Of a stretch of 64,000 nt of DNA, positions 1 to 8,046 are shown in pieces. Source of the DNA: Reyranella sp. CPCC 100927 (GTDB taxonomy: Bacteria > Pseudomonadota > Alphaproteobacteria > Reyranellales > Reyranellaceae). The stretch spans positions 31,902-95,901 of the forward strand of contig NZ_VOHA01000026.1 in assembly GCF_007859315.1 (NCBI RefSeq), given 5' to 3'. The notes beneath the pieces are model-generated. The model was not told the origin of the DNA, ran no database searches, and was given only the letters and a program-made list of their open reading frames with translations. Positions within the stretch are counted from its first letter, which is position 1. Every line of letters begins with the position of its first letter. Both the position numbers and the translations under genes were made by a program.

Positions 1-586
1 GCTTCAGGCCGAACGTGCCGCACAACGACGACGGCACGCGGATCGAACCGTTGGTATCGGAGCCCAGCGCCAGCGGTACCAGGCCGCCGGCCACGGCGGC
101 ACCGGAACCACCGGAAGAACCGCCGGTCATGCGTGTCGGATCACGCGGGTTGCATGACGGGCCGACATGCGCGTTGCGGCCGGTGAAATCGTAGGCGTAC
201 TCGCCCATGTTGAGGCCACCGACCAGGATCGCGCCGGCAGCCTCCAGGCGCTGCACCAAGGTGGCATCGCGCGCGGCGGGTGGATTGTCGGCGTTGATCC
301 GGGAGCCGGCCAGGGTCGGCAAGCCGGCGATGTCGATCAGGTTCTTCACCGCGAACGGCACGCCTGTCAGGGGGCCGACCGCCTTGCCGGCCGCAATGGC
401 GGCGTCGATGGCCGCCGCCTTCTGGCGGGCGCGGCCGGCGACTACGGCTGTGAAGGCGTTGTAGGTCTCGTCCAGGGTGTCGATGCGCTGCAGCACGTGC
501 TCGACCACGGCCGCCGCCGTTGCCTTGCCAGCGGACACCGCCGACGCGATGGCGGCCGCCGTCGTGTCCTTGTCGATGGCGCTCAC
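1..586 (-). CDS. Amidase, AtzE-like (amidase signature family), partial, N-terminal part
   Basis: This is the first ~195 residues of an amidase-signature hydrolase that runs off the left edge. Visible are the catalytic lysine in PFAVKNLID, the anchor LVGGLNMGEYAYDFTGRN, and the glycine/serine-rich loop TGGSSGGSGAAVA that holds the cis-Ser and nucleophilic Ser. The LNMGEYAY segment and the small partner gene just upstream resemble AtzE, the 1-carboxybiuret hydrolase subunit, but a general aliphatic or carbamoyl amidase is possible. The start is GTG at 586, overlapping the stop of the upstream gene (GTGA), so the two are translationally coupled. It is cut only by the window edge. Substrate is inferred, family is clear. 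Confidence 0.85.
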   Translation of the reverse strand, partial: MSAIDKDTTAAAIASAVSAGKATAAAVVEHVLQRIDTLDETYNAFTAVVAGRARQKAAAIDAAIAAGKAVGPLTGVPFAVKNLIDIAGLPTLAGSRINADNPPAARDATLVQRLEAAGAILVGGLNMGEYAYDFTGRNAHVGPSCNPRDPTRMTGGSSGGSGAAVAGGLVPLALGSDTNGSIRVPSSLCGTFGLK

Positions 587-774
587 GGCCGGAACACCGG
601 TGCACTGATCAGGTCATCGGGCAACTCTTCGCCCAACGCCAGCGCCGCCATTTGTGCCGTGCGCTCGAAGTTGGCGATCACCGAGTCGCGATACTGCGGA
701 TCGATGGGTACACCGACCACCTGCGCCATGGCATCGACATAGGCGGCAACATTCGGCTTTTTGGGATCGCTCAT
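583..774 (-). CDS. AtzG-like small amidase subunit (DUF4089)
   Basis: A 63-residue protein, MSDPKKPNVAAYVDAMAQ..., with the pattern of AtzG/DUF4089 proteins: an N-terminal helix, a VGVPIDPQYRDSVIANFER core and an acidic LPDDLISAPVFRP tail. In the AtzEG pair the small protein forms a complex with the amidase and stabilises it. The start is ATG at 774 with a strong GGAGGAAA site 5 nt upstream; the longer open frame back to 837 has no ribosome site and would overlap the regulator's 3' end. The stop overlaps the amidase start. Family assignment rests on size, sequence pattern and neighbour. Confidence 0.75.
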   Translation of the reverse strand: MSDPKKPNVAAYVDAMAQVVGVPIDPQYRDSVIANFERTAQMAALALGEELPDDLISAPVFRP

Positions 775-833
775 GTGACTTTCCTCCGGCTGACAGTACG
801 GTGAGCGTAGCGCATCGAGGCGCCCTGACCTAG

Positions 834-1439
834 TCACGGCATCGGGTGGTCGTTGCCGATCCGCTTGAACAGGTCCGCCACGACACGCCGGGCGAACGCC
901 TCGTCGACGGCGGCATGCCCCAGCAGCAGGCGATACCAGATCGCACCGAACACAAAGTCGAGGGTGATATCGATATCGGTATTCCGGCGGACTTCACCGG
1001 TCTTCACGCCGTGCTCGAGAAGCCGACGTCCGTCCTCGCGCCGCGGCTGGATGACCTTGTCCCGCACGAGGCGAGCCAGTGCCGGGTCGTTCTGGGCTTC
1101 GGCGACGAGGCTGCGCAGCGTGTTGCTCCAGCCGGCGTCTTTCAGGCGTTCGACGGTCTGACTGAGATAGGCAGCAAACGCCTGACGCACCTTCCGCCCG
1201 CCAGGCTCCAGTGCCGTGGGCGCCAGCCCCTCCATGTAGAGATCCAGCAGCAGCGCACCCTTGCTCGGCCAGCGCCGGTAGATCGACGTCTTGGCGACGC
1301 CGGCGCGCTGCGCCACGCCCTCGATCGAAAAGCCGCCGTAGCCAGCTTCATGCAGCAGGCGGTTGGCGGCGCGCAGGATCGCACGATGCGTGGCTTCGTC
1401 ACGCGGCCTGCCGGGCCGGGCCGCGGGCTTGGTGTCCAT
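834..1439 (-). CDS. TetR/AcrR family transcriptional regulator
   Basis: A 201-residue TetR-type repressor. Residues ~13-60 hold the helix-turn-helix (RAILRAANRLLHEAGYGGFSIEGVAQRAGVAKTSIYRRWPSKGALL), followed by an all-helical ligand domain of the TetR_C_11 kind. The gene is divergent from the M20 amidohydrolase at 1551. The spacer holds a near-perfect palindrome at 1509-1525, and the same sequence recurs before the aminotransferase at 4251-4278, so these two enzymes and the regulator itself are the likely targets (inference). Downstream on the same strand lie the AtzG/AtzE-like genes, 60 bp away, which may be co-transcribed. Confidence 0.9.
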   Translation of the reverse strand: MDTKPAARPGRPRDEATHRAILRAANRLLHEAGYGGFSIEGVAQRAGVAKTSIYRRWPSKGALLLDLYMEGLAPTALEPGGRKVRQAFAAYLSQTVERLKDAGWSNTLRSLVAEAQNDPALARLVRDKVIQPRREDGRRLLEHGVKTGEVRRNTDIDITLDFVFGAIWYRLLLGHAAVDEAFARRVVADLFKRIGNDHPMP

Positions 1440-1508
1440 CCAGATCCCCTTCGCAATCGCGGCAAGACTAGCCCGATTGACAACCGGATCGTATCGCCTT
1501 CTTATTAT

Positions 1509-1525
1509 CGATACGCATCGTATCG
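1509..1525. promoter_or_regulatory. Palindromic operator of the TetR regulator
   Basis: CGATACG-CAT-CGTATCG is a 7-bp perfect dyad with a 3-nt centre, 26 bp before the M20 gene start and 70 bp before the regulator start. A degenerate half copy (CGGATCGTATCG) lies at 1485-1496. The same core occurs at 4251-4278, which supports a shared trans-acting regulator. Binding by the adjacent TetR protein is an inference. Confidence 0.65.
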
Positions 1526-1550
1526 TTTATCTGTGCCCCGGAATGCCGCC

Positions 1551-2726
1551 ATGACCATCCTCGAAGCGATCAAGCAGGATCACGGTGCCCTGACGGCGAT
1601 CCGCCGCGACCTGCACGCCCATCCCGAACTCGGCTACGAAGAGGTACGAACGTCGGCCATCGTCGCCGATCAGTTGCGGGCACTGGGCCTCGAGGTCCAC
1701 ACCGGCATCGGCCGCACCGGCGTCGTCGGTGTCTTGCGCGGACAACGATGCGACAGCAATCGGGCCATCGGCCTGCGCGCCGACATGGACGCCCTGCCGA
1801 TTGCCGAGGCGAACGGATTCGACCACAAATCACGGCATGCCGGCCGGATGCATGGCTGTGGACATGATGGGCACACCACGATGCTGCTGGGTGCCGCACG
1901 CCACCTGGCGGCCACGCGAGCGTTCGACGGCACCGTCGTTTTCATCTTCCAGCCCGGCGAAGAGGGCCACGCCGGGGCACGCGCCATGATCGAGGATGGG
2001 CTCTTCATCCGTTTTCCCGTCGATGCGGTGTTCGCGCTGCACAACTGGCCGTCGATGCCACCCGGCACGGTCGGGCTGACCCGCGGCCCGATGATGGCCG
2101 GCATCGACCGCTTCGAGCTCACCGTCGAAGGCGTCGGCGGCCACGGTGCCCACCCGCACCAGGCGAATGACCCGATCATCGTGGCGAGCCAGCTCATTGC
2201 GGCGCTGCAGACCATCGTCAGCCGCAACGTCAATCCGCTGCAGAGCGCCGTTGTGAGCCTGCATTCGCTGCAGGCCGGCGCACCGTCGGCGCTGAGCGTG
2301 ATCCCGGCCGAGGTACGGATGTCGGGCATGGTGAAATGGTACGCGCCTGCGGTGCAGGAAACGCTCCAGCGCCGGCTGACCGACATCGCCCACGGGATCG
2401 GCCTCGCCTTCGGCACCACGGCACGGCTCGACTACACGGCACTCTATCCCCCGACCATCAATACGCCCATCGAGGCGGAAGCCGTCATGCGGGTCGCGAC
2501 GCGCATCCTCGGGCCCGAGCATGTCGTGCAGGACCTGGAGCCCAGCATGGGCTCCGAAGACTTCGCCTTCATGCTGCGCGAAAGGCCCGGCGCCTACTTC
2601 CGGCTCGGCCAGGGTGGCGCGGACGGCTGCTTCCTGCACAGCCCGACCTACGACTTCAACGATGATGTGCTGCCGATCGGCGCCGCGATGTTCGCCGGCC
2701 TCGTCGAGGATCAGATGCCGTTGTGA
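1551..2726 (+). CDS. M20 family amidohydrolase (hippurate hydrolase / N-acyl-amino-acid amidohydrolase-like)
   Basis: A 391-residue zinc-dependent M20D peptidase-family amidohydrolase. It opens with TAIRRDLHAHPELGYEE and shows the metal-binding blocks LRADMDALP, MHGCGHDGHTTMLLGAA, QPGEEGHAGARAMIEDGL and, near the end, SMGSEDFAFML. Such enzymes cleave N-acyl or N-aromatic-acyl amino acids in the cytoplasm. The start at 1551 fits the usual family N-terminus; the long open frame reaching back to 846 is antisense to the TetR gene and spurious. It is divergent from the TetR regulator and carries its operator, so it is probably repressed by that protein until an amide substrate appears. Confidence 0.9.
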   Translation: MTILEAIKQDHGALTAIRRDLHAHPELGYEEVRTSAIVADQLRALGLEVHTGIGRTGVVGVLRGQRCDSNRAIGLRADMDALPIAEANGFDHKSRHAGRMHGCGHDGHTTMLLGAARHLAATRAFDGTVVFIFQPGEEGHAGARAMIEDGLFIRFPVDAVFALHNWPSMPPGTVGLTRGPMMAGIDRFELTVEGVGGHGAHPHQANDPIIVASQLIAALQTIVSRNVNPLQSAVVSLHSLQAGAPSALSVIPAEVRMSGMVKWYAPAVQETLQRRLTDIAHGIGLAFGTTARLDYTALYPPTINTPIEAEAVMRVATRILGPEHVVQDLEPSMGSEDFAFMLRERPGAYFRLGQGGADGCFLHSPTYDFNDDVLPIGAAMFAGLVEDQMPL

Positions 2727-2733
2727 ATTCCTC

Positions 2734-2857
2734 GTCGTCCTGAGCACAGCGAAGGACCTTGCGATGGATCGCTCATATATCGCCGACCCTGGCGATCATC
2801 AGCGCCAATCGTGTTTGATGGCGCCAGCGCAGGATCCTTCGCTGCGCTCAGGATGAC
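2734..2857. repeat. Dispersed palindromic repeat, family A
   Basis: Long imperfect inverted repeat: GTCGTCCTGAGCACAGCGAA on the left pairs with TTCGCTGCGCTCAGGATGAC on the right. It fills the gap between the convergent M20 and aminotransferase genes and may double as a bidirectional terminator. Related copies lie at 12119, 13231, 16620, 20303, 48005, 49814 and 52997. Confidence 0.85.
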
Positions 2858-2869
2858 GGCGGGCGAAAT

Positions 2870-4216
2870 CTAGAGCGCAGCCTCCAGCACCGTGAGTGCG
2901 GCATCGAGTGCCTCCAAGCCTTCGTCGAGTTCGTCGCGCCCGATGGTGAGCGGCGGTGCGACCATGGCGATGTTGTAGCGGCCATAGGCATGAACGCCGC
3001 GGCGCATCAGCTCGCCGTAGAACAGACGCATCGGCGTCGAACCCGACGGCTGATGCCACGCCACCAGGGGTTCCCTGGTGGTGTGATCCTTGACCAGCTC
3101 CAACCCGAAAAACGCACCCAATCCGCGGACGTCGCCCACGACAGCGTGACGGTCCTGCAGTTCCCCCAGTCCCGCGCGCAGCCAGCCTTCGATCTCCAGC
3201 GCCCGATCGAACAGGCCCTCCTCCTGATAGACCTTCAACGCCGCCAGTCCCGCGGCGACGGAGAGGACGTGGCCGGCGTGGGTGTGTCCGACGTCGAACA
3301 GGTTGTCGTCGAAGAAAGCGGCAACGGACTCGCGCACCATCACGCCGCCCAGCGGGGTGTAGGACGAGCTGGCGCCCTTGGCGAAGCTCAGCAGATCGGG
3401 CGCGACGCCCAGCCGGATGGCGGCGAACGGCCGGCCGACCCGCCCGAAGCCGGTCATCACCTCGTCGAACACCAGCAGGATGCCGTACCGGTCGCAGATG
3501 CGGCGCAGGCCGGCGAGATATCCGTCGGGATAGACCACCAGTCCGCTGGAGCCGGTGACGGGCTCGACGATGATCGCCGCCACGTTCTGCGCCCCCTCGT
3601 GCGAGAGGACGTGTTCGATATGCTCCAGCGCACGCTCGGTCTCCTGCTCGGGCGTCTGGGCGTAGAACGGCGAACGGTATGGATAGGGTGCGAAGAAACG
3701 CACCACGCCCGGGATGCCGGGGAACGGATCGCGCCAACGGTCCACCCCGGTGAGCGCGCTGCCACCGATCGTGCTGCCGTGGTACGAGCGATAGGCGCTC
3801 ATCACCTTGGGCCGACGCGTCACCAGGCGCGCGATCTTGATCGTGTCGTCGTTGGCTTCCGCGCCGCCGCAGGCGTAGTGGATGCGTGCACCCTCGGCCC
3901 AGGGCGCGATTCGCGACAGCGCTTCGGCATACTCGGCCCGCACGTCGTTGAAGTAGCTTGATGCGGTCCAACACAGACGGTCGGCCTGTGCCTTCAATGC
4001 CTCGATGACCTTGGGATGACCGTGGCCCAGCGAGACGGCGACGAAACCGCTGGCGAGATCGAGGTATCGCCTCCCCTCGCTGTCGTAGAAGTAGCTGCCG
4101 GCGGCGCGCACGATGACCGGCGGGTTGAGGCCGCCCTGGACGGACCAGGGAACCAGCACCTTGCGAAAAGCCGGCGGGACTTCCGCCTGCGAAAGACCAT
4201 GGACCTGCAGATCCAT
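2870..4216 (-). CDS. Class III pyridoxal-phosphate aminotransferase
   Basis: A 448-residue fold-type I omega-aminotransferase. Seen are SGFVAVSLGHGHPKV near the N-terminus, the ACGGAEANDDTIKIAR cofactor-phosphate region, SYRSYHGSTIGGSALTG, the FDEVMTGFGRVG aspartate block and the Schiff-base lysine in LLSFAKGASSSYTPLG. The family transfers amino groups from omega-amino acids, diamines or amines to pyruvate or 2-oxoglutarate. ATG at 4216 is preferred because GGAGG lies 7 nt upstream; ATG at 4234 has none. The upstream palindrome at 4251 suggests co-regulation with the M20 amidohydrolase. The amine produced by the amidohydrolase could be its substrate, but that is an inference. Confidence 0.9.
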   Translation of the reverse strand: MDLQVHGLSQAEVPPAFRKVLVPWSVQGGLNPPVIVRAAGSYFYDSEGRRYLDLASGFVAVSLGHGHPKVIEALKAQADRLCWTASSYFNDVRAEYAEALSRIAPWAEGARIHYACGGAEANDDTIKIARLVTRRPKVMSAYRSYHGSTIGGSALTGVDRWRDPFPGIPGVVRFFAPYPYRSPFYAQTPEQETERALEHIEHVLSHEGAQNVAAIIVEPVTGSSGLVVYPDGYLAGLRRICDRYGILLVFDEVMTGFGRVGRPFAAIRLGVAPDLLSFAKGASSSYTPLGGVMVRESVAAFFDDNLFDVGHTHAGHVLSVAAGLAALKVYQEEGLFDRALEIEGWLRAGLGELQDRHAVVGDVRGLGAFFGLELVKDHTTREPLVAWHQPSGSTPMRLFYGELMRRGVHAYGRYNIAMVAPPLTIGRDELDEGLEALDAALTVLEAAL

Positions 4217-4250
4217 GGGTGGCCTCCATGACATGCTGCGATGCAGCTTA

Positions 4251-4278
4251 TTACAATACGATCCGTATCGTTTTGTAA
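4251..4278. promoter_or_regulatory. Palindromic operator upstream of the aminotransferase
   Basis: A 28-bp dyad: left arm TTACAATACGAT, centre CCGT, right arm ATCGTTTTGTAA, with one mismatch in 12 bp. Its core read on the other strand, CGATACGGATCGTAT, matches the site at 1509-1525. It lies 35 bp before the aminotransferase start. A shared TetR target is the simplest explanation. Confidence 0.65.
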
Positions 4279-4317
4279 ATAGACATCACCATTCGGCAGC
4301 AGGAAACCGGGTTTCGC

Positions 4318-5274
4318 CTAGGGTTCCTTCATGCCGGCGGTGGCAACGATCTCGCCCCATTTCGCCGTCTCGCGCGCCTGGAAGGCGGCGAGGTCTTCGG
4401 GCGATCCCGGAAACGGCATGCCTGACGTGGTGCGGGTCAGGTTGAGGTAGGTCTCCGACGCCATAGCCTTGCGGATCAATCCATTCAGGCGATCGATGAT
4501 CGGCCGCGGCGTGCCGGCGGGCGCGTAGCATGCCGTCCACGCCCACATCTCGTAGCCCGGCACGCCACTCTCATGGACCGTGGGATACGGCAGGCCCGCC
4601 AGCCGGTCTCGGCTGGTCACCGCCAGGCCGCGTGCCCGGCCATCGCGCACCGGCGGCAGGCCGGTAATGAAATCCGAGAAGATGACGTCGATGCGGCCGC
4701 CCAGCAGATCGCCGATGGCCTGCGGCTGGGTCTTGTACGGCACGCCCAGCAGATCGACCTTGGCCATGATCTTGAACAGCTCGGCACCGCCGCGGCTGGA
4801 GCCGTTGCCGCTGCCGAAACTCAGCTTGCCAGGTTGCGCGCGGGCCAGCGCGATCAACTCGGTGACCGACGTCGCCGGCAGGTCGTTGCGCACCATCACG
4901 ATCTGGGCACCGAGCGACAGGCCGATCACCGGTGCGAAGCTCTTGACCGGATCATAGGGCAGCGACTTGTAGACGTGGATGTTGGTCGCCTGCGTGGTCT
5001 GCGTGGTGATGAACAGGGTGTAACCGTCGGGTGGCGCGCTGGCGGCAGCCTGTGCGCCGATCTGCCCCTCCGCACCGGGCTTGTTGTCGATGATCACCGA
5101 CTGTCCGGTGCGCGCCGACAGCTCGGCGCCGACGGCGCGCGCCACGGTATCGGTCGCCGTCCCCGGACCGAACGGCACCACGATGCGGATCGGCCGGTCG
5201 GGATACGCTTGCGCCTCGGCCGGTGCCGCGATCCCAGCCAGTGCCATGCCGGCCACAAAAGAGCGTCGCAGCAT
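4318..5274 (-). CDS. Tripartite tricarboxylate transporter substrate-binding protein (TctC/Bug)
   Basis: A 318-residue periplasmic receptor. It starts with a signal peptide (MLRRSFVAGMALAGIAAPAEAQA) followed by the family hallmark YPDRPIRIVVPFGPGTATDTVAR and later VIIDNKPGAEGQIGAQAAA. Bug proteins bind carboxylates; many are orphan receptors without adjacent tctAB, as here. It is the last gene of the CoA-thioester operon, 11 bp after the CoA-ester lyase, so it probably captures the acid that this operon degrades. The ligand cannot be named from sequence. Confidence 0.9.
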   Translation of the reverse strand: MLRRSFVAGMALAGIAAPAEAQAYPDRPIRIVVPFGPGTATDTVARAVGAELSARTGQSVIIDNKPGAEGQIGAQAAASAPPDGYTLFITTQTTQATNIHVYKSLPYDPVKSFAPVIGLSLGAQIVMVRNDLPATSVTELIALARAQPGKLSFGSGNGSSRGGAELFKIMAKVDLLGVPYKTQPQAIGDLLGGRIDVIFSDFITGLPPVRDGRARGLAVTSRDRLAGLPYPTVHESGVPGYEMWAWTACYAPAGTPRPIIDRLNGLIRKAMASETYLNLTRTTSGMPFPGSPEDLAAFQARETAKWGEIVATAGMKEP

Positions 5275-5285
5275 GATTCGCGTTC

Positions 5286-6197
5286 CTACATGCCGTAGAG
5301 TTCGGCTTTCTTGATGGTGTTGCGCAGGATGCGGATCGAGGCGACGTCGATCATGACGCCGTCGATGGTGATGGCGCCCAGGCCCTTGGCTTCAGCCTCG
5401 GCATAGGCTTTCTCGAACGTACGTGCCCGCTCGATGTCCTCCTTCCTCGGCGAATAGACATCGAGCGCAATATCGATCTGTGACGGATGGATCGCCCATT
5501 TGCCGACGCAGCCCAGCAGCATCGCGCGCGTGCATTCCTGGCGGTAACCCTCGGGGTTCTTGAAGTCGGCATAGGGACCATCGACCGGGTCGATGCCGGC
5601 GGCACGGCAGGCCATCACCAGGCGGAAGCGCGCATAGTGCCAGATGTCACCGGGGTAGGCCGAGTCACCGCCGATGGCGTGGTTGGCGACCCCCATCGCG
5701 GCCGAGAAGTCGCCCATGCCGAACACCAGGCATTCCAGCCGCGGCGTCGCGCGCGCGATGGCCTCGATATTCTGCATGCCCTCGACTTCCTCGATCAGCG
5801 CTTCGAGCCCAATGCGGTGTTTGAGCTTCAGCTTCTTCTCGAGCTGGTGCAGCAGCTTGTCGGCGAACAGGATGTCGGCCGCCGTCATGACCTTGGTCAT
5901 CATGATGGTGTCGAGATGCTCACCGGCGCCCTCGACCACCTCAATGATGTCCTCGAAGGCGTACTCGGTGGTGAGGTCATTGATGCGCACGCAGCGCGTC
6001 TTCTTGCCCCAGTCGAGCTCCTTCAGTGCCGCCACGATCTTCTGGCGCGCGGCGCGCTTCTGGCTCGGCGCCACCGCATCCTCGAGGTCGAGGAACACGT
6101 GGTCGGCGGCCGACGCCGCCGCCTTCTGCATCATCTTCTCGCTCGATCCCGGGGTGGAGAGCTGCACACGGCGGGGGCGACGGGGACGGTCGGTCAT
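5286..6197 (-). CDS. HpcH/HpaI-type CoA-ester lyase (malyl-/citramalyl-CoA lyase-like)
   Basis: A 303-residue TIM-barrel lyase of the CitE/Mcl family. Hallmarks are the N-terminal RRVQLSTPGSSEKMMQKA, DHVFLDLEDAVAPSQK, the catalytic/metal residues in IGLEALIEEVEGMQNIEAI and LVFGMGDFSAAMG, and GKWAIHPSQID near the C-terminus. Relatives cleave malyl-CoA, beta-methylmalyl-CoA or citramalyl-CoA to acetyl- or propionyl-CoA plus glyoxylate or pyruvate. ATG at 6197 has AGAGGA 6 nt upstream and is preferred over 6203. Placement after a CoA-transferase, an acyl-CoA dehydrogenase and two hydratases makes it the terminal cleavage step of the route. Confidence 0.88.
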   Translation of the reverse strand: MTDRPRRPRRVQLSTPGSSEKMMQKAAASAADHVFLDLEDAVAPSQKRAARQKIVAALKELDWGKKTRCVRINDLTTEYAFEDIIEVVEGAGEHLDTIMMTKVMTAADILFADKLLHQLEKKLKLKHRIGLEALIEEVEGMQNIEAIARATPRLECLVFGMGDFSAAMGVANHAIGGDSAYPGDIWHYARFRLVMACRAAGIDPVDGPYADFKNPEGYRQECTRAMLLGCVGKWAIHPSQIDIALDVYSPRKEDIERARTFEKAYAEAEAKGLGAITIDGVMIDVASIRILRNTIKKAELYGM

Positions 6198-6215
6198 GGG
6201 CATTCCTCTCGCATC

Positions 6216-7439
6216 TCACATGATGATCTTGCTGTCGCGATGCTGCGCGATCTCGTCAGCCGACAGGCCAGCCGCCGCCAGCACGCGATCGGTGTGCTCA
6301 CCCAGCATCGGTGCGCGGAAGCGCACGCTGCCCGGCGTCTCGCTCATCTTCACCGGAATGCCGGCGATCCTGACCGGCGCCGCACAGCCCGGGTGTTCGA
6401 CCTCGACCACCATGTCGCGCACCTGGAAGTGCGGGTCGGCAATGATCTCGCCGACATGGTAGACCGGCCCGAACGGCACCTTGCCGCCAAGAACGCCGAG
6501 CAATTCCTGTTTGGTGTGCCGTCGGGTGAATGCCGACACGACCTCCAGGATGATCGCCTGGTGGGCGCGGCGATCCTGGACGCTGGCGAAGCGCGCATCA
6601 TCAAGCATGTGCTCCAGGCCGATCAGCCGACAGAGAATCGGCCAGTGTACGTCGGAGTGCGCCGCGATGGTGACGGCACCGTCCTTGGCCGGGAACATGC
6701 CGAAGGGACACAGGAACGGGTGATGATTGCCTTCCGGCACCGCGACGGCATCGAGGAAGGCGTGCTGGTGCACGATGCGCTCGCACAGCGACAGGACCGA
6801 ATCGACCATGGCGACGTCGACGAACTGGCCCTGGCCGGTACGGCTGGCATGCAGGATGGCGCTCACGATGCCGAAGGCGCTCATCACCGCCGGCATCAGG
6901 TCGCCGATGCCGGGCCCGACCTTCATCGGCGTGTCCTTGTCGGGGCCGGTGATGCCCATGACGCCGCCCATCGCCTGGGCCACGACATCGAAGGCCGGCC
7001 ACGCGACATAGGGGCTGCGGCCGGTGCGCGGATCGCCGAAGCCGCGGATCGCGGCATAGACCAGCTTCGGGTTGCGCGCGCGCAGGGTCTCGTACGACAG
7101 GCCCAGCCGGTCCATCACCCCGGTGCGGAAGTTCTCGACCACCGCATCGGCGCTGTCGGTGAGACGCAGCAGCAGGGCGCGCCCCTCCGGTGTCTTCAGG
7201 TCGATCGCCACCGACAGCTTGTTGCGGTTGACCGACGCGAAGTAGCCGCCATAGGCCCGCAGTGTGTCGTCGGCGCGGTACGGGCCCACGATGCGCGTCT
7301 GGTCGCCCTCGATCGGCTCGACCTTGATCACCTCGGCGCCCTGGTCGGCCAGCATCTGCGTGCAATACGGGCCCGCCAGCATCTGCGTCAGGTCGACGAT
7401 GCGCACGCCGTCGAGTGCGCCGGTGGAGGTAGTGGTCAT
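6216..7439 (-). CDS. CaiB/BaiF family CoA-transferase (type III)
   Basis: A 407-residue formyl-CoA-transferase-like enzyme. It shows GVRIVDLTQMLAGPYCTQML, ADQGAEVIKVEP, NRNKLSVAIDLKTPEGR, and the catalytic aspartate region DAVVENFRTGVMDRLGL. Type III transferases move CoA between a donor thioester and a carboxylic acid through an aspartyl anhydride. The start at 7439 fits the family; the reading frame upstream of it is the palindromic repeat at 7444-7562. In the operon it would activate the acid or shuffle CoA between carboxyl groups, as in itaconate or mesaconate metabolism (inference). Confidence 0.92.
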   Translation of the reverse strand: MTTTSTGALDGVRIVDLTQMLAGPYCTQMLADQGAEVIKVEPIEGDQTRIVGPYRADDTLRAYGGYFASVNRNKLSVAIDLKTPEGRALLLRLTDSADAVVENFRTGVMDRLGLSYETLRARNPKLVYAAIRGFGDPRTGRSPYVAWPAFDVVAQAMGGVMGITGPDKDTPMKVGPGIGDLMPAVMSAFGIVSAILHASRTGQGQFVDVAMVDSVLSLCERIVHQHAFLDAVAVPEGNHHPFLCPFGMFPAKDGAVTIAAHSDVHWPILCRLIGLEHMLDDARFASVQDRRAHQAIILEVVSAFTRRHTKQELLGVLGGKVPFGPVYHVGEIIADPHFQVRDMVVEVEHPGCAAPVRIAGIPVKMSETPGSVRFRAPMLGEHTDRVLAAAGLSADEIAQHRDSKIIM

Positions 7440-7443
7440 CGGT

Positions 7444-7562
7444 TTGTTTCGGACCGCGGGCGTCCACGCCCGCATCGGCGCGCCAGCGCCGACCATGCTG
7501 TCTGTCGCCCTCCGCTTTCGCTTCGGGCGAGTGCGCGCGTGGACGCGCGCGGTCCGAAACAA
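7444..7562. repeat. Dispersed palindromic repeat, family E
   Basis: Terminal arms TTGTTTCGGACCGCG and CGCGGTCCGAAACAA are perfect 15-bp inverted repeats; the interior is also partly self-complementary (GGCGTCCACGC with GCGTGGACGC). It separates the MaoC and CaiB genes within the operon and may act as a processing or attenuation hairpin. A relative is at 29883-29953. Confidence 0.8.
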
Positions 7563-7566
7563 GTCA

Positions 7567-8046
7567 TCACTTGTCCGCCCAGTGGCTGCGGCGCTTCAGC
7601 AGGACGGTGCGTTCGCCTTCGAACACGACCTTGTCGTCCTGGTTCACGCCGTAGTGCTTGAAGCGCACGACGCCGCCGTCCGGCCGGTCGGCGGCGCGGG
7701 TTTCCAGCACCTCGCTGTAGGCGTAGAGCGTGTCGCCATGGAACACCGGCGACTTCAGGCGGATCCTGTCGAGCCCCAGCTCCATCAGGGCGTTCTCGGC
7801 GGTGTCCTGCGCGGCAAGCCCGATCACCAGCGAAATGGTGACGCCGCCGAACCCCAGACGCTTGCCCCAGGGCGACGTGCTCATGAGGTGCTCGTTGAAA
7901 TGGCCCTCGGCGGTGTTCATCGTGACGTTGGTGGTCCACACCTGCTCGAGCGGCTCGACGGTCTTGCCGCGGGCATGACGCAGTACGTCGCCGACCGCGA
8001 AGTCCTCGAAGTAGTTGGCATCGCCGGTGAGCGCCGACACTTTCAT
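7567..8046 (-). CDS. MaoC-like hot-dog enoyl-CoA hydratase
   Basis: A 159-residue single-domain MaoC protein, MKVSALTGDANYFEDFAVGDVLRHARGKTVEP..., with the hot-dog core NVTMNTAEGHFNEHLMSTSPWGKRLGFGGVTISLVIGL and a PVFHGDTLYAYSEVLE strand. The family hydrates trans-2-enoyl-CoA or dehydrates 3-hydroxyacyl-CoA. The start ATG overlaps the acyl-CoA dehydrogenase stop (TGATG), so translation is coupled. Together with the second MaoC protein at 9197-9694 it may form a heterodimer equivalent to the two-domain mesaconyl-CoA hydratases; this pairing is inference. Confidence 0.85.
   Translation of the reverse strand: MKVSALTGDANYFEDFAVGDVLRHARGKTVEPLEQVWTTNVTMNTAEGHFNEHLMSTSPWGKRLGFGGVTISLVIGLAAQDTAENALMELGLDRIRLKSPVFHGDTLYAYSEVLETRAADRPDGGVVRFKHYGVNQDDKVVFEGERTVLLKRRSHWADK

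Noticed and set aside
141..605. Minus-strand 154-codon frame in the amidase region
   Set aside because: Shadow of the amidase in another frame; the amidase motifs GGSSGGS and LNMGEYAY are in the frame starting at GTG 586.
5487..7661. Plus-strand 724-codon open frame opposite the lyase and CaiB genes
   Set aside because: Antisense to conserved enzymes; no ribosome site or protein motif; amino-acid composition is typical of GC-driven shadow frames.
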